Numbered from the stretch's first letter, positions 22,485 to 34,149 are shown. The stretch: 64,000 nt of DNA from Ciona intestinalis (GCF_000224145.3 NW_004190470.2:19482-83481); one strand, 5' to 3'. Program-made: numbers and translations. The notes: a model not told the origin generated them from the sequence alone.

Positions 22485-24585
22485 ATGGTGTTAAAACTCT
22501 ATTTAGACTACATGTCACAGCCATGTAGAGCATTGGACATGTTTATGAAGATGTCAAAAATTCCTTTTGTGGTTCACCCTGTTGCACTTAGAAAAGGTGA
22601 CTATTTGGGGATGATAAAATACATTTATAATATATATATATAGGGTATATATAGAGTCTTATAGACCCAAGTTCATCACATTTAAGTTAAAACTGATTAT
22701 TTGTAACTTTACAGGAGAACATCGGCAAGATTGGTTTAAAAAGATAACTCCATTGCGAAAAGTACCTGTGTTACAAGATGACAATTTCTACCTCACTGAA
22801 AGGTTAGCATTGGTATTATTGGATATGTTTAAAAATGCTATAAAATTGTATTGATATTCTATAATAGGTTACACTAGAGTTACATAAAACAATACCACAG
22901 ATTGTTTATGTATCTGTGGTTCCACTAATTTAAAAGTTATAAAAATAGTCTGTTGAAGCATAACAATGCTCCCATTGAACGTTCTGGGCACTAGGCAAAA
23001 AACCTAATACAAATTTTTTACAATAATATTTCAGCCAATTCAGCTGTTCTAGGTAAAAAAAAACAACAAACATTGAGTTGCATACTATCTAAAACTTTAA
23101 AACATGTAATAAAAACTTCCCAAGAGTTACAAACCACACTGAGAAAAATAATTGACATTTTTTTACTCAAATTGCATAACCAATAAGGACATAAATAATG
23201 TCTTGGTTTTTAGTAATCAAAGAGTCTAAAATAATATATATATTTAATACCATATTAATTTTTGTTGTTACAGTATTGCCATGGTGAGGTATTTGGCTGG
23301 TAGCTATCCAACTGAAGCTTTGTATCCAAAGAATCTAAAATTGAGAGCAAAGATTGATGAATATTTGGAATGGCAGCATGTGAACACAAGGTTTATAAAC
23401 TGTTTGTTATTTTCAATTTTTAAGACTTACCGATTGTACAACTTGGTTGGCCTGTTATTTATGGCTGCCAATCTGGAAAACTCATTTAGTGACCAGTCTG
23501 ACCACTAAGAGGAGCAATTACAGTTAATGAAAACCATGCCTCCTTGGGTCCAATAACGATAGCAGCAAGTTAATATTTCTTGTTACTATAAGAGCACTTT
23601 AACTACTGCATTGCAATTTGCAAACTATGGTGTTCCACAGTTTTGTATTTCTGCATTGCTACCTAATAAAACCTATATGATGTTCCTATATAAGCACTCT
23701 AACTACTGCATGGTTACTAATATGAGCACTCTAACTAATGCATTGCTACCTGTATGATGGTGTCTCTCACTCCAAGTATGTTTTTATTCCCAGTAGAAGA
23801 AATTTCTTACTCCTATGTTGGATTATATTTTTTGGCTGGCAATAATACAGTGCATGTTCTGTCTTATTTTGTGTTGCTTTTCCCAATATAAATCTATGAT
23901 TCTTTGCTTCTAGAATTTTGTCATCCAAAGTTTTTCTCATTGAAAATCTAAAAATCCCATTGGAACCATTAGAAACCGCTGTAGAAAATATGGAAAAAAT
24001 GCTTTATCAACTGGAAACTATGTTCCTTAAAGACAAAGACTTTATTGCCGGTATGAAACTATAAATAGCAACATTTCAAGATAAATTAAAACTGCTAAAC
24101 AGTTCAAAAACCATGCCCTGATACTAATAGTGTAAGATTTAAATATTTTTTTTTAAATATTAAAGATTTAAATATTTCGTCAATTACTAGCATCATCAGC
24201 CTTTTATTTAAATAAAATCTTTGTACCTGTTTAAATATGCTTATAACTTATAAATATACGATTTATTTTATGTTTATATAGTTTTGAGGATTTTTAAAAA
24301 AGAAATATATCTATTTATTAGTTACGTTTATCTGATCCAAAGTATAATTTTTTATAAAGTTATAGTCATTTCCTTGCATTTCTCATAGGTGATCAATTGA
24401 CAGTCGCTGACATATTTGCAATATGTGAACTAATGCAACCAACTATGAGTGGTAGAGACATCTTTGAAGGCCACCCGAAGTTGCGCGAATGGTTCCAGCG
24501 TGCCAAAGCTGCCACCCAGCCCCATTTTAATGAGGCACATGCAGTGTTCAATGCCAGTGCAGCCAGAGTACAGAATAAACTTTAA
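22485..24585 (+). CDS. glutathione S-transferase, theta class
   Basis: Five exons in phase: 22485-22596, 22715-22802, 23274-23390, 23914-24050, 24389-24585; 216 residues, somewhat short of the ~240 of vertebrate GSTT. The N-terminus MVLKLYLDYMSQPCRAL places a serine at position 11, the catalytic residue position of theta GSTs. G-site elements: ITPLRKVPVLQDD (cis-Pro after Val), LTESIAMVRYLAG (Glu-Ser contacting glutathione). The C-terminal helical domain includes YLEWQHVNTR and LTVADIFAICELMQP (the N-capping S/T-x-x-D box is LTVAD), ending HAVFNASAARVQNKL. Theta GSTs conjugate glutathione to electrophiles in the cytosol, and may act on products linked to the nearby epoxide hydrolase only in the loose sense of shared detoxification. 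Confidence 0.95.
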
Positions 24586-24703
24586 ATATTGTTGCTATTT
24601 AAGTACTGGTATATTACTTTTTAATTGTTACGTGCTTCCAATTTGTCCAACACAAATGCTTTAGTTCAATGTGTTGTTCATTTTTTGTAATCTTGTCAAT
24701 GAA

Positions 24704-24709
24704 AATAAA
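24704..24709 (+). terminator. poly(A) signal of the GST gene
   Basis: AATAAA about 120 nt after the GST stop codon, in GAAAATAAACAC. Confidence 0.6.
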
Positions 24710-25294
24710 CACATATGCAATTCTTTTTTACTTAACTGCTACAATTTTTCGCAAATAAAATTACTTATGCCATATTTATATGTTTTATAATATTATAAAC
24801 CGGAGTACTGCAAGCAGGCATTAAAAATGGAATGAATAAATGAATGAATACAGCATGTATAATTTGAGCATATTATAACTTTCATAACATAGCATGACCT
24901 TGTCTGTTAAAACCTCTAAAATAGAAAACGTTACATTGACACCAGCACCTGTATTGTATTTGATGGCCAACCTTAGATGCATTGTCAGTTGCATTTTTGA
25001 ACTTGCATGTTGATACATTCTATAAAGTAAGTTATATTCAAACTTTCATTCATAGTTAAGAAATTATTGAAACATAAGTATTAGTGTACGCTACCATCTG
25101 CGATTTGTTTCCTGACAATTTAGCGACTGCTCCCAAAGTATTATTTGCTTCAAAACAACATAACAGAGTTCGAGGAACCATTCAGGCAGTTCTTCGCATT
25201 ATCCAACCGGAAAAGATTATTAGAATCTTGGTGTTTGCCAGCAGTTAGGAATAAACGTTCAGGCAACTGTTCATTTGAAGTCAGATCAACCAAG

Positions 25295-26114
25295 ATGAAC
25301 CGCTTGGCGTTGTTGCTTCTACTGCTGCTTGTCTCTCAGATACTTCTAGAAACCGAGGCGGGATGGCTCTTTCGTCGTCGTAGGCGTCGTCGCCGCCACT
25401 GGCATCATCATCACCACTATCACTATCATCATCACCGCCGTCGTCGTCGTCGTCGCCGCCGCTGGAATCAAACCGCGTAAGTTTTAAGATGTTCCGGCTA
25501 TCTGATGCGGTAATCGTCTTATACAATTCTTTACCTTGTATTGGTACTTGTGTTTTAGAATAAAAAGGTTATAAAACGTATATATAGTAGGGTGGAGGAA
25601 GACGGGACACCTTTAGCACACAATATCCAAATATCCTGATCGTGTTTTAAACAATAACAGCGGTCTATGGGAGTCGTGAGGATACGGTTTATAATTATTT
25701 GAATGTTCCTTGTTTACTACCAAATCCGACGAGAAAATGGAGTAAAAATGTGACCCATCTTCCCCCACCCTACTATATAGTAGGGTGGGGAAAGATGGGA
25801 CATCTTTTCATTCTATTTTCTTGTCCCAATTGGTAGTAAACAAAAAAACATTCAAAGAATTATACACCGTATCGTCACGACTAACATAAACTGTTGTTAA
25901 TTTTAAAAACTTGATCAGAATATTTGAATATTATGTGCTAAAAGTGTCCCATCTTACCCCACAGTACTATATCACATACTATCGAGTTATAACTTAAAAC
26001 TATTAAAATTATTGATTTTAGTTACTCAGCTTTTCTACATTTTTATGCAGACAAGATGAGTCAGTGGGTGAGAGTACAGAACAGGAGAAGCAACTGCTGG
26101 ACAAACTCGAGTAA
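25295..26114 (+). CDS. Arg/His-rich secreted peptide precursor, AMP-like
   Basis: Two exons, 25295-25476 and 26051-26114, joined in phase 2 by a strong donor (GC|GTAAGT) and acceptor (TTTATGCAG); 81 residues. The start is the ATG of MNRLALLLLLLLVSQ, a textbook signal peptide probably cut after ETEA. The core reads GWLF, eight Arg, His-Trp, a His/Tyr run (HHHHHYHYHHH), nine Arg, Trp-Asn-Gln-Thr-Ala. Exon 2 adds an acidic tail (QDESVGESTEQEKQLLDKLE) and a stop. Signal + cationic core + anionic C-terminal piece is the layout of ascidian hemocyte antimicrobial peptide precursors (styelins; Ci-MAM/Ci-PAP of Ciona), and mature styelins also begin GW after ...EA. So an antimicrobial peptide is the best guess, by architecture only. 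A metal-binding His-rich secreted protein is the alternative. The Arg runs are mixed CGT/CGC/AGG codons. Confidence 0.8.
25586..25970. mobile_element. two MITEs back to back, opposite orientation
   Basis: Copy 1 at 25586-25775 (minus-type, begins TAGTAGGGTGGAGGAAGACG and ends CCCCCACCCTACTA) and copy 2 at 25777-25970 (plus-type, begins TAGTAGGGTGGGGAAAGATG and ends CCCCACAGTACTA) are separated by a TATATAG run. Both lie in the single intron of the AMP-like gene. Confidence 0.9.
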
Positions 26115-26489
26115 TCTTCGAATTCTGTGTTGCACCAATGTTCGTGAACAAATATTTAGAAATAAACCATCAAGAATTTAGAACTGTCGGTGTTTTGAGT
26201 ATTTGGTTCGAAAGGTTCCAGTTTGAACTTCGGCGTTCACGTATACACTCGCGAAACAATTGCGGAAACCGTAGTGGAGCCTGTGCGCAACTACCCGAGG
26301 TTATTGGTGCATTAATTACCGTGTCTCTTGCCGCATTCCTGACACGAGATCACGTAGCCAAATATAATATAGCCACCTGACGCACATGATTCTTGTATAT
26401 TCTTCGTGAAGAAAATCAACAACATGATAAACGTAATCACGACAGTTTTTTTGCAATAAGATGCTCTTTTTTCGACCCACGAAGGGTGA

Positions 26490-27005
26490 CGGATCAACTT
26501 TTTCAACAATTAAATCGCTTTTTGATTTTCTTCGTTTCCAGAACATTTTATTTCCCACACGGTTTTTTCACTAATTACCACTAATGGTTTTCTTACATGG
26601 TGATTTCAGCGCAGCTGGGTTCGCAATATGTAATGCTTGAATGTTTATATTGTACTAAATATGGCATGTTCTGTGACCTAAATTCTTCTATTGTATATGA
26701 AGTATTTTAGAAGTCCTTACATCTTTTTGGAACTTTGCAACACTTTATTCTTATTCGGCAGCGACACCGAGTGCTGGGTTTTTACATTTAATTTAAACAC
26801 AAGATGACGTTGCATCTTTATTTCCTAGGCACGTTTTCCTTCTCCAGACCAGATTGTACTAACTTTTTCAACAATTGAAACGCTTTTTGTTTGTCTTCGT
26901 CTTCAGAAGACTTCATTTGACATATAATGGGTGTATTTTCTCCCATTTGTTGTCATCAAAGTAACTAACACTAATGGTTTCCTTGGTGATTTCAGCACAG
27001 CTGAC
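26490..27005. repeat. diverged tandem duplication, ~380-bp period
   Basis: 26495-26625 and 26860-27000 share ACTTTTTCAACAATT, CGCTTTTTG, ACTAATGGTTT and GGTGATTTCAGC, with insertions between. Downstream of the AMP-like gene. The frame after the second copy's GATTTCAG is open for about 30 codons but I do not recognise it. The rest of 26115-28100 holds no supported gene. Confidence 0.6.
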
Positions 27006-27501
27006 GAACTGAGGGAACCACTAACTCCAAAGTCAATGCTGTACTTTGGTTTACCATCAATGATTCGATTAGGCCAGTATGTTCAATGACGCTTTGCTTC
27101 TGGGCGCATGCGAGAGCCAGCACTTTCTTGCAGTTGTTTTTGTGCATTTCTAATTCGTCATTTCTTCCCTTATACACCTCTTAAGATGTCCTCCCATGTC
27201 ATTTTCGGATTTCATATTGTAATAAAGTAACTTATTATATTGGGGTTTAACAATCTAAAACGATGGATACCTACGAACATATATAATAACGACATAATAC
27301 ATCTAAAGTAAACGCTATACAACGTAACTATACTGCAGTACCAACCAAACTAACTTATGCGCCTGAGCGCACAACACGACACAACAAAAGCGTTAATTAC
27401 TCGGCGCGGGCAACAGAAATAAAAGCGCCGGAAGGTTACCGAGGGAAGACGAGGTAGCAAGTGAACTACTACCACACATATATTTTGCCTGTCATTTTTC
27501 G

Positions 27502-27580
27502 GTTTTTTAATTCCTTGAACGTTCTTTGTTTACTACCAAATGGAAAAATAAAATGTCCCATCTTACTCCGCTATACTATA
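27502..27580 (-). mobile_element. MITE fragment (Cimi-1-like)
   Basis: Only the ...TTTGTTTACTACCAAATGG... block and terminus ATGTCCCATCTTACTCC remain. Confidence 0.7.
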
Positions 27581-28102
27581 TACTGGTGTGGTTTCAACCT
27601 TAAATGTGTGTGGGGTTTAGAAACTTGGATGTGCTTTGCGGATGTGGCAAATACCCACAGCAACTGTTCAACGATAAAAGAAGGCCATCCACTAAACTAA
27701 AGTGTCAGGCATATAAATGACAGCATTCTCACTTTAGTCACTATCTGAAAAATAGTTTAGAAATACCTATAAATTGATTACTTCATTATCTTCTCTACTT
27801 AAAAAATTGGAAAGTCATGACAAAAAAGCGCAATTGGTACCCGTTGCTAAATATGTGACTCCATGACATATGTATTAGTGAAATAGTTGTATTAGTAAAA
27901 CATCCGTGATTTAATGATTTTATCATGATTTTCGCTCCTCTGCACGAAATACAACAATCAACCACATACAAGCCTCAGACGCCCGTGGATGTTTTTACCA
28001 CAATATTAAAGGCCCAACACATACGAACTGAACTGATTTACATTTCCGCCAACATAAATCGAACTAACACAAAGCGAAGTGATGTTAAATGCTGAAAAAT
28101 TA

Positions 28103-31100
28103 TTATGAATCGCATTGGCATTGCTGAGGTCTTTGGTTCGAGTCTCGCTGCTGGTTCATCTGACACGAGTCGTCGCAACCTTGTGCGTGCTCAAGCAGAC
28201 ACGATCTGAACGTCCCGTAAGGGTAAAGTCTGCCGTCCGATTCTCCTGGTGTTTTAAGCCACAAATTCGCATCGTTTCCTGCGAATTTAGGTTTCGTTGC
28301 GCAACGTCGTAGCCGAGATCGAAAAGATCGTAACATCTCAGATGCTTCGGCAACGGTTCTTACTCGGAACCGATTCGAATTCGAGTTTGTCGCAGTTGGA
28401 GATGAAGTTTGTTGGAAGTTGTTGTTATTTCTGTCAACTTGTTGTTGCTGGGCGTATCGTTTGGTCCTTAGTGTCGCTGTCTTTGATCCCCAACCCCAAG
28501 ACGGTATTTGCCCCTGTTTAAAATTAACATAAAGATATAGATATATATGGTACTAAAATCGTTTTAAAAACAGCCCAGTACCTACAGTAATCTATAGCAT
28601 AGGGTGGGGAAAGATGGGACACCACATATTATCCAAATATCCTGATCATGTTTTAAACAATTAACAACGATCTATAATAGAGTCGTCAGCATGCGATTTT
28701 ATAATAATTTAATTTTCCTTGTTTACTTCTAAACTGGACGAGATAATGGAATAATAAGTGTCCCGTCTTACCCCACAGAACTATATATGGTGATGATTTA
28801 TACCTTTCGCACATGCGGTGGATCAAACAAACATCTTTCCATCTCAAGAATTGACTTGGTTGAAAATTCTCCTCGATTACGACTTGTGTCCACTACGAAG
28901 TTAAGACCCGTACGACAGTGCAGTCGACTCGCAATTAAATTATTGTAAGTTTGGTTGATGAAATGCATTGTGTTAATCGAGAAGCCTATAGTATGGAAGT
29001 TTAAAATTAGTTTAAATAATTTGGTGACGCTATATAACATTTAGTAGTGTAGGACACCTTTTCATTATATTTTCTCGTCCCATTTGGTAGTAAACAAAAA
29101 ACATTCAAAGAATTATAAACCGTATCCTTACGACTTACATAGACCGTTGTTAATTGTTTGAAACAGGATCAGAATATTTGAATGTTATGTGCTAAAGGTG
29201 TCCCGTCTCCCCCACCATATTATAAAATATATAATAGGATAAAACTGTAATAAAACAGTATATACCAGCTGCATAATGTCGTATGTATTAAAAACTCCAA
29301 TAAAGTAACTGGTGATTTAATGTGAAACGAAATGAATAAGTACAGCCTTCAGCTGCTGTTTTCAGATTTATTATAACCCACACCGAAATACGCAATTCGC
29401 AGGTAACCGATATTTAAGGCCTTATAAAGTGCCGCCTTGCCTAATTTCTTTTGCATGCACTTTCACGAGTGCAAATAGCTAAAGGCAATTCGTAAGCTCA
29501 AAGCCAAAATAAATCACTCGAGAGTTTATCATAACCTTTCATTACTAAGCTCTAAGGACCGTGTAGTTCGCAAAGCTTAATATGAGATTATGACTGGATA
29601 CGAACAAATTCACCTGCGCGGAATGTTGCTTGATGAAAAACATTGCTGTATCACTGTACAGTACTATACCCATTTAGATTTATGAACCAGACACGATGTT
29701 CTTTTTGCCACACTAAGTTCTGGCGTTCAGGACTTGTATATGTTATGTGTTTATATTCTGATATCTATCTACAACGCTTGCCAATGCTACTATTTACCTC
29801 ATTTCGACCAGTGACCTATATATTCGTGTTAAATGACGTATGCTAAAGAGCTGCCTCTGCGAATATTATTATAAAGCCATAAAGCTATGGTTTAGGGGCA
29901 GGTAAACTAAAAAAATATAAGACAAGAACTTATTAAACTGATTAAAACTGGGGAATTTTAACAGGTTATTATTAAGAGAAAACAACTAAAATACAACATT
30001 GATTTAAAAACGCCAATATAGCAAATTACGAAAGCTGTGTTGGAGCTTTGATGGTGTAATAGTCGTATAGTAGAGTGGGGGGATATGGGACACCCTTTCA
30101 TATTATTTTCTCAACCCATTTGGTAATAAATTTAAAACACGATCAGGACGTTTGGATAATATGTGTTAAATGTGTCCCATCTTCCCCCCACTCTACATTA
30201 TATATATATACATATGATCATTTGCATTTAGTTTCAACAGTATCGGTATAATTTTAGTACACGTCGTTAAGCTGACGTTTTACGTTTAAATTGCGTAATT
30301 ACCACTGCGCTGTTTATTCTGACGTCATTGAGGGATGAGAATAATATGTCATAATCTTCTATTGTGACGTTGTCCACTTGTCATTAGCGGCAGCATTTAT
30401 TGTACAGTGGAACGAATTTCACACGATTATGGTAACTGGTTTTGAATTATTATGTTGGTGACAATACGGTTCAAAAGTGTAAACGATACTAAACCAAACA
30501 TGGCCTGTTATATGTCCCATAACATGCGTATGGTACTTGCAATACACATACGCCTGAAATTTAGCCTAAATTACTTACCAAGTTGATCAGCCATTACTGG
30601 CCACCATTAATATTGGTGTACATAGAATATTATGTTTGTTTGAGTATATAAATGATAAACACTGTAAGAATTAAACTATAAAGATGATCAGGATATTCCG
30701 AATCCACCTTTTGAACTATTTAAATATAAATAAAACAGACAAAAACGTTTGTCTATAGATTAACACTTGTGCAATACAATGCTATAAACGCCTACCAAGC
30801 GAGTCATCGGCAATAACTTAATCAGCAGACTTGAGCGTGAAAGGTCGAACATCGCAATCTATGAGTATATGATGGTGCTGTGCGCGATTTTGCGATACCA
30901 TAATAGTCTGCTTACTATATACACCTTTTCAATACACGTTTTCATACCCTTTGGTGGTAAAAAAACAGCCAAAGAATTAAAAACTATATATCTCCACGAC
31001 TCCATTAGACTGTTGTTTTTTTGTTCAAAATACGTCAGCATATTTGGATATTATTTGCCAAAAGTGTACCATCCTACCCCAAAGTGCTATACATGTTTAT

Positions 31101-32097
31101 AATGGTTAGATATGTAACACTAATTTACAAAAAAAATTAAAACTAGCATATAACATTTTACCGCGCAGTCCTGGAAGTCTAAGTAAAGTTGTCGCCATTT
31201 GGTCGAGATTTGCAGTGCTGCTACCAAGGTACCCAGCGTTACCAGCATCCACATAAACCCAAGCCTTGTTCATTCTCCTGAAATATTGATGACGTCATAC
31301 TTAAGTTCTGCGTATGCGCCGCGTTTTACAGTTTAAAAATGTCACGAATATAAAATGGCGGTCACTCATAGGTGTTTTATTAAAACTGTCCAAAATACAA
31401 TAGTTATGTACAATAAAATATATTGTAAATCATATATATTTACTTACACAATGACTTTTCGAGCGCGTTTTAGAAATTCTTCTTCATATTGTGCGTTCCT
31501 CCATCTATATTGTTGGTTTACCGAATCGAAAGCATACATTAAAAGATCGGGTTCCAAAACTACAACGGCGGGGATTGGAGCGAGGACTCGCAGGTAAGAA
31601 TTCAACTTTTCGTCGTACTCTGTCCAGGTAGAAATCGGCGATGTAGGCTTGTAATAATCCCAGTTCGAAATACCATTGTTCAACTGAAGACCTTCAGTAG
31701 GCCGAATTCGAATTACAACTGTCGGTATTTTGCCCCCACATGCCTCCAAACGAATCCCACGTAGAGCTGTCGCGTCTTTTGTTTCATCGCCGGTCAACCA
31801 GTGGGCATTTCTCGTAATTATTTCGCTGCTCCTTTCAAGCATGGTGGTTCTTGTAGCGAGGCTACTGCGACCAAGTACACCAGTAAACCTGACCGAAGTC
31901 CCCGCTGGGTTTCGTAACCAGTTCTCGCACTCTTCCCTGCTCCCACTAAAGTTATCAGGAGCAGGAGTTGTAGCTACCTCCTCATTTTCTACTTTTGTAT
32001 TTTTGTTCATAACCCAGATAACGATTCCAACCCCCCCACCTAACGCCGCCAGCACGATGAGGAGTAAGAAAAAGAAGCAGCACTTCGACATCGCCAT
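28103..32097 (-). CDS. GH6 (cellobiohydrolase-like) type II membrane protein
   Basis: Exons 31448-32097, 31162-31277, (candidate 18-nt exon 30579-30596), 28804-28985, 28103-28513; 452 residues, or 458 with the micro-exon. N-terminal anchor CCFFFLLLIVLAALGGGVGIV, then a short linker. GH6 signatures in order: VVVLEPDLL (family IEPDSL), VYVDAGNAGYLG (family LDAGHAGWLG), GFSINTMHFINQTYNN, GLNFVVDTSRNR (family catalytic-base region), NDANLWLKTPGESDG (family WVKPGGECDG). The stretch expected to hold the general-acid Asp (family DLPDRDC) reads VVIRIRPTEGLQLNN, without that Asp. Tunicates are known to carry GH6 domains, in cellulose synthase and as separate genes, from horizontal transfer. Role here may be binding or remodelling of tunic cellulose; activity is doubtful. 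A Gln/Asn/Ser-rich insert lies at about 28300-28500. Confidence 0.9.
28599..28785 (-). mobile_element. MITE (Cimi-1-like)
   Basis: GGGTGGGGAAAGATGGGACA ... GTGTCCCGTCTTACCCCACA; in the last intron of the GH6-like gene. Confidence 0.85.
29042..29220 (+). mobile_element. MITE (Cimi-1-like), left end shortened
   Basis: TTAGTAGTGTAGGACACCTT ... AAGGTGTCCCGTCTCCCCCA; GH6-like gene intron. Otherwise 29220-30060 holds only AT-rich intron sequence. Confidence 0.8.
30067..30198 (+). mobile_element. MITE (Cimi-1-like), internally deleted
   Basis: Both termini present (TAGAGTGGGGGGATATGGGA ... GTCCCATCTTCCCCCCACTC), with the middle ~60 bp missing. Confidence 0.8.
30911..31091 (+). mobile_element. MITE (Cimi-1-like), decayed
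   Basis: Family interior recognisable (ACACCTTTTCAATACACGTT; ATATTTGGATATTATTTGCC; AAAGTGTACCATCCTACCCC), termini poor. Confidence 0.7.
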
Positions 32098-32203
32098 TTT
32101 GGTTCCTTGATCGAATTTTTAAACACCCAACACCACTCCACTAACAAACTAGCAACGCCTGTCAAAAAAGTTAGTATAACAAAAACATAAAAAAATAGTT
32201 TAT

Positions 32204-32394
32204 ATAGTAGGGTGGGGAAAGATGGGATACCTTTAGCACACAATATCCAAATATCCGGATCGAGTTTTAAACAATTACCAGCGGTCTATAGGAATCGTGA
32301 CGATCCAGTTTTATAATTCCCTGAATTTTCTTTGTTTACTATAAAAAGGACAAAAAAAGAATGAACAGGCGTGCCATCTCCCCCCCATCCTACT
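32204..32394 (-). mobile_element. MITE (Cimi-1-like), full length
   Basis: TAGTAGGGTGGGGAAAGATG ... CATCTCCCCCCCATCCTACT, flanked by TATA. Just upstream of the GH6-like gene. Confidence 0.88.
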
Positions 32395-33273
32395 ATATAT
32401 TGACATATAAATACACATAATGTACGCATAGCATATACTGAAACTTTCCTCTGTTAAAAGGTTTCCAGTAAAACCCCAATCAGCAAAGTTCATCATCTTG
32501 ATTAAAATCACATAGCCTGGAGAAACCCTAGCAAACATGACTCAATCCACATTGAGGTCTTCGCTGTCTTATGGTTGTCTGTGTAGTCCTACAATCATTA
32601 CCGCGGGCAAATTGCGAGACAATCGCGACGGCGCAGATTGATGATACATTTATTAGCTGTTAGTAGTCATGCACGTGTTTTAACGCCTGCCAGGTACAGC
32701 ACCCCGCAATGATAATTGCAGTAATGACCATTTAAATGCCAGCCGCGCTGTTCCCCATTAAACTCGTACCTTCCGAAATGCAGTAAAACAGTTGACGCAC
32801 TTCCTGCTTTGCATACCTGGCGGCGACATTTTCGTTTTGAATTGGCGGATATAAACAACTAATGTCACCGCCCCTAGAAACTTGTACGTAAACAAACATA
32901 CACTTGTATACGCGTTACTATCGTGTACGACGCATGTTCAACTTTCACGGTGACGCTAAGCTTATAATTGGTTTAGCACGAATGCATGAACAAGCAATTA
33001 AACAACAACACCAACGACTCATTGCCCAAGGCGGGAAACGCTAAAAAGCAACGTGATTGCAATTTCGACGATTTTTAGGCATAAAACATAAAACAGAGAC
33101 ACAAAGCTTCTTTTTCTTATATATTCCCAAAATCAATATTTTTTCATTATAATTCATAGGAAAATGTTTTAGAAATTTTATAGCCTCAGCATGTTCGTAA
33201 AAAGAGTTACTACTAAATTTAATTACTCGGTACGCAAATATACGAAATATACACTTGGTAAATCTATTTATAT

Positions 33274-33468
33274 ATAGTAAGGTGCAGGGAGATGGGCACA
33301 TTTTCGTTCTATTTTCCATCCCCGGTGGTATATTAGCAAAGAACAAACAAAAAAATTATAAAACCGTATCCCTACGACTCCTTATAGACCGCTGTCAATT
33401 GTCTAAAACACAATCAGGATATTTTGACATTATGTGAAAATGATGTCCCGTCTTTCCCTATCCTAGTA
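33274..33468 (+). mobile_element. MITE (Cimi-1-like)
   Basis: TAGTAAGGTGCAGGGAGATG ... GTCCCGTCTTTCCCTATCCT. The surrounding intergenic region 32400-34900 shows no supported gene apart from this and the copies at 33895 and 34150. Confidence 0.82.
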
Positions 33469-33894
33469 TATATTATACATATACATATATGATATATGAT
33501 ATCGCTGTTAAACCGCATTCAAAGTTATCTATATATTGGTGAATATATACACGAAACCACTTTAAAGATCATACAATCCTCCAAAATATGTGTTTACAAT
33601 AAGTCAAACCTAGAGCTATACTTGAACTGCTATTTCAAATACCCTTGAACATAGGAAACTAGGTTAATTAATTAGGTATCCTCTGTCGATTGTGTAAGTG
33701 TTCGTCAGCTTATCTATTTCATCATCGTGCCCTGAGGGTGTAGCTCTTCTTTATACTTGGAACGAAGCAAACCAAACTATTTTAATTCGGAAATCGTATA
33801 AATTGTTCGACGTTATGTAAAGGTATAATTATCGCCATTCGTCGTCCCGTTTTCTTTGAACGCACATCTAACCATTAGATTTATAATGTACGGT

Positions 33895-34089
33895 ACTCTG
33901 TGGGGTAATATGGGACAGCTTTGGCACATATTATCCAAATATCCTGGTCGTGTTTTAAACAATTAAAAATGGTCTACAGGAATCGTGAGGATACGGTTTT
34001 ATAATTGTTTGAATGTTCTTTGTTTACTACCAAATAGGACGATAAAATATAGAATGAAAATGTCTCCTATCTCCCCTCCACCCTACTAT
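33895..34089 (-). mobile_element. MITE (Cimi-1-like)
   Basis: TCTGTGGGGTAATATGGGAC ... TATCTCCCCTCCACCCTACT. Confidence 0.82.
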
Positions 34090-34149
34090 ATATGAATATA
34101 GATTGCTGGATTTAAATATATTAGCCATTTTCGGTAGGAATTGGCACAG

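Noticed and set aside
25281-25526. Minus-strand Asp/Gly-rich open frame
   Set aside because: Complement of the CGN/CAY repeat of the AMP-like gene; no splice or start support.
28115-28521. Plus-strand open frames and a tRNA-like B-box (GGTTCGAGTC)
   Set aside because: They are antisense to the last GH6 exon, whose frame carries the LWLKTPGESDG signature; the B-box match is chance within coding sequence.
31730-32110. Plus-strand 126-codon open frame
   Set aside because: Antisense of GH6 exon 1, which has a signal-anchor and family motifs.
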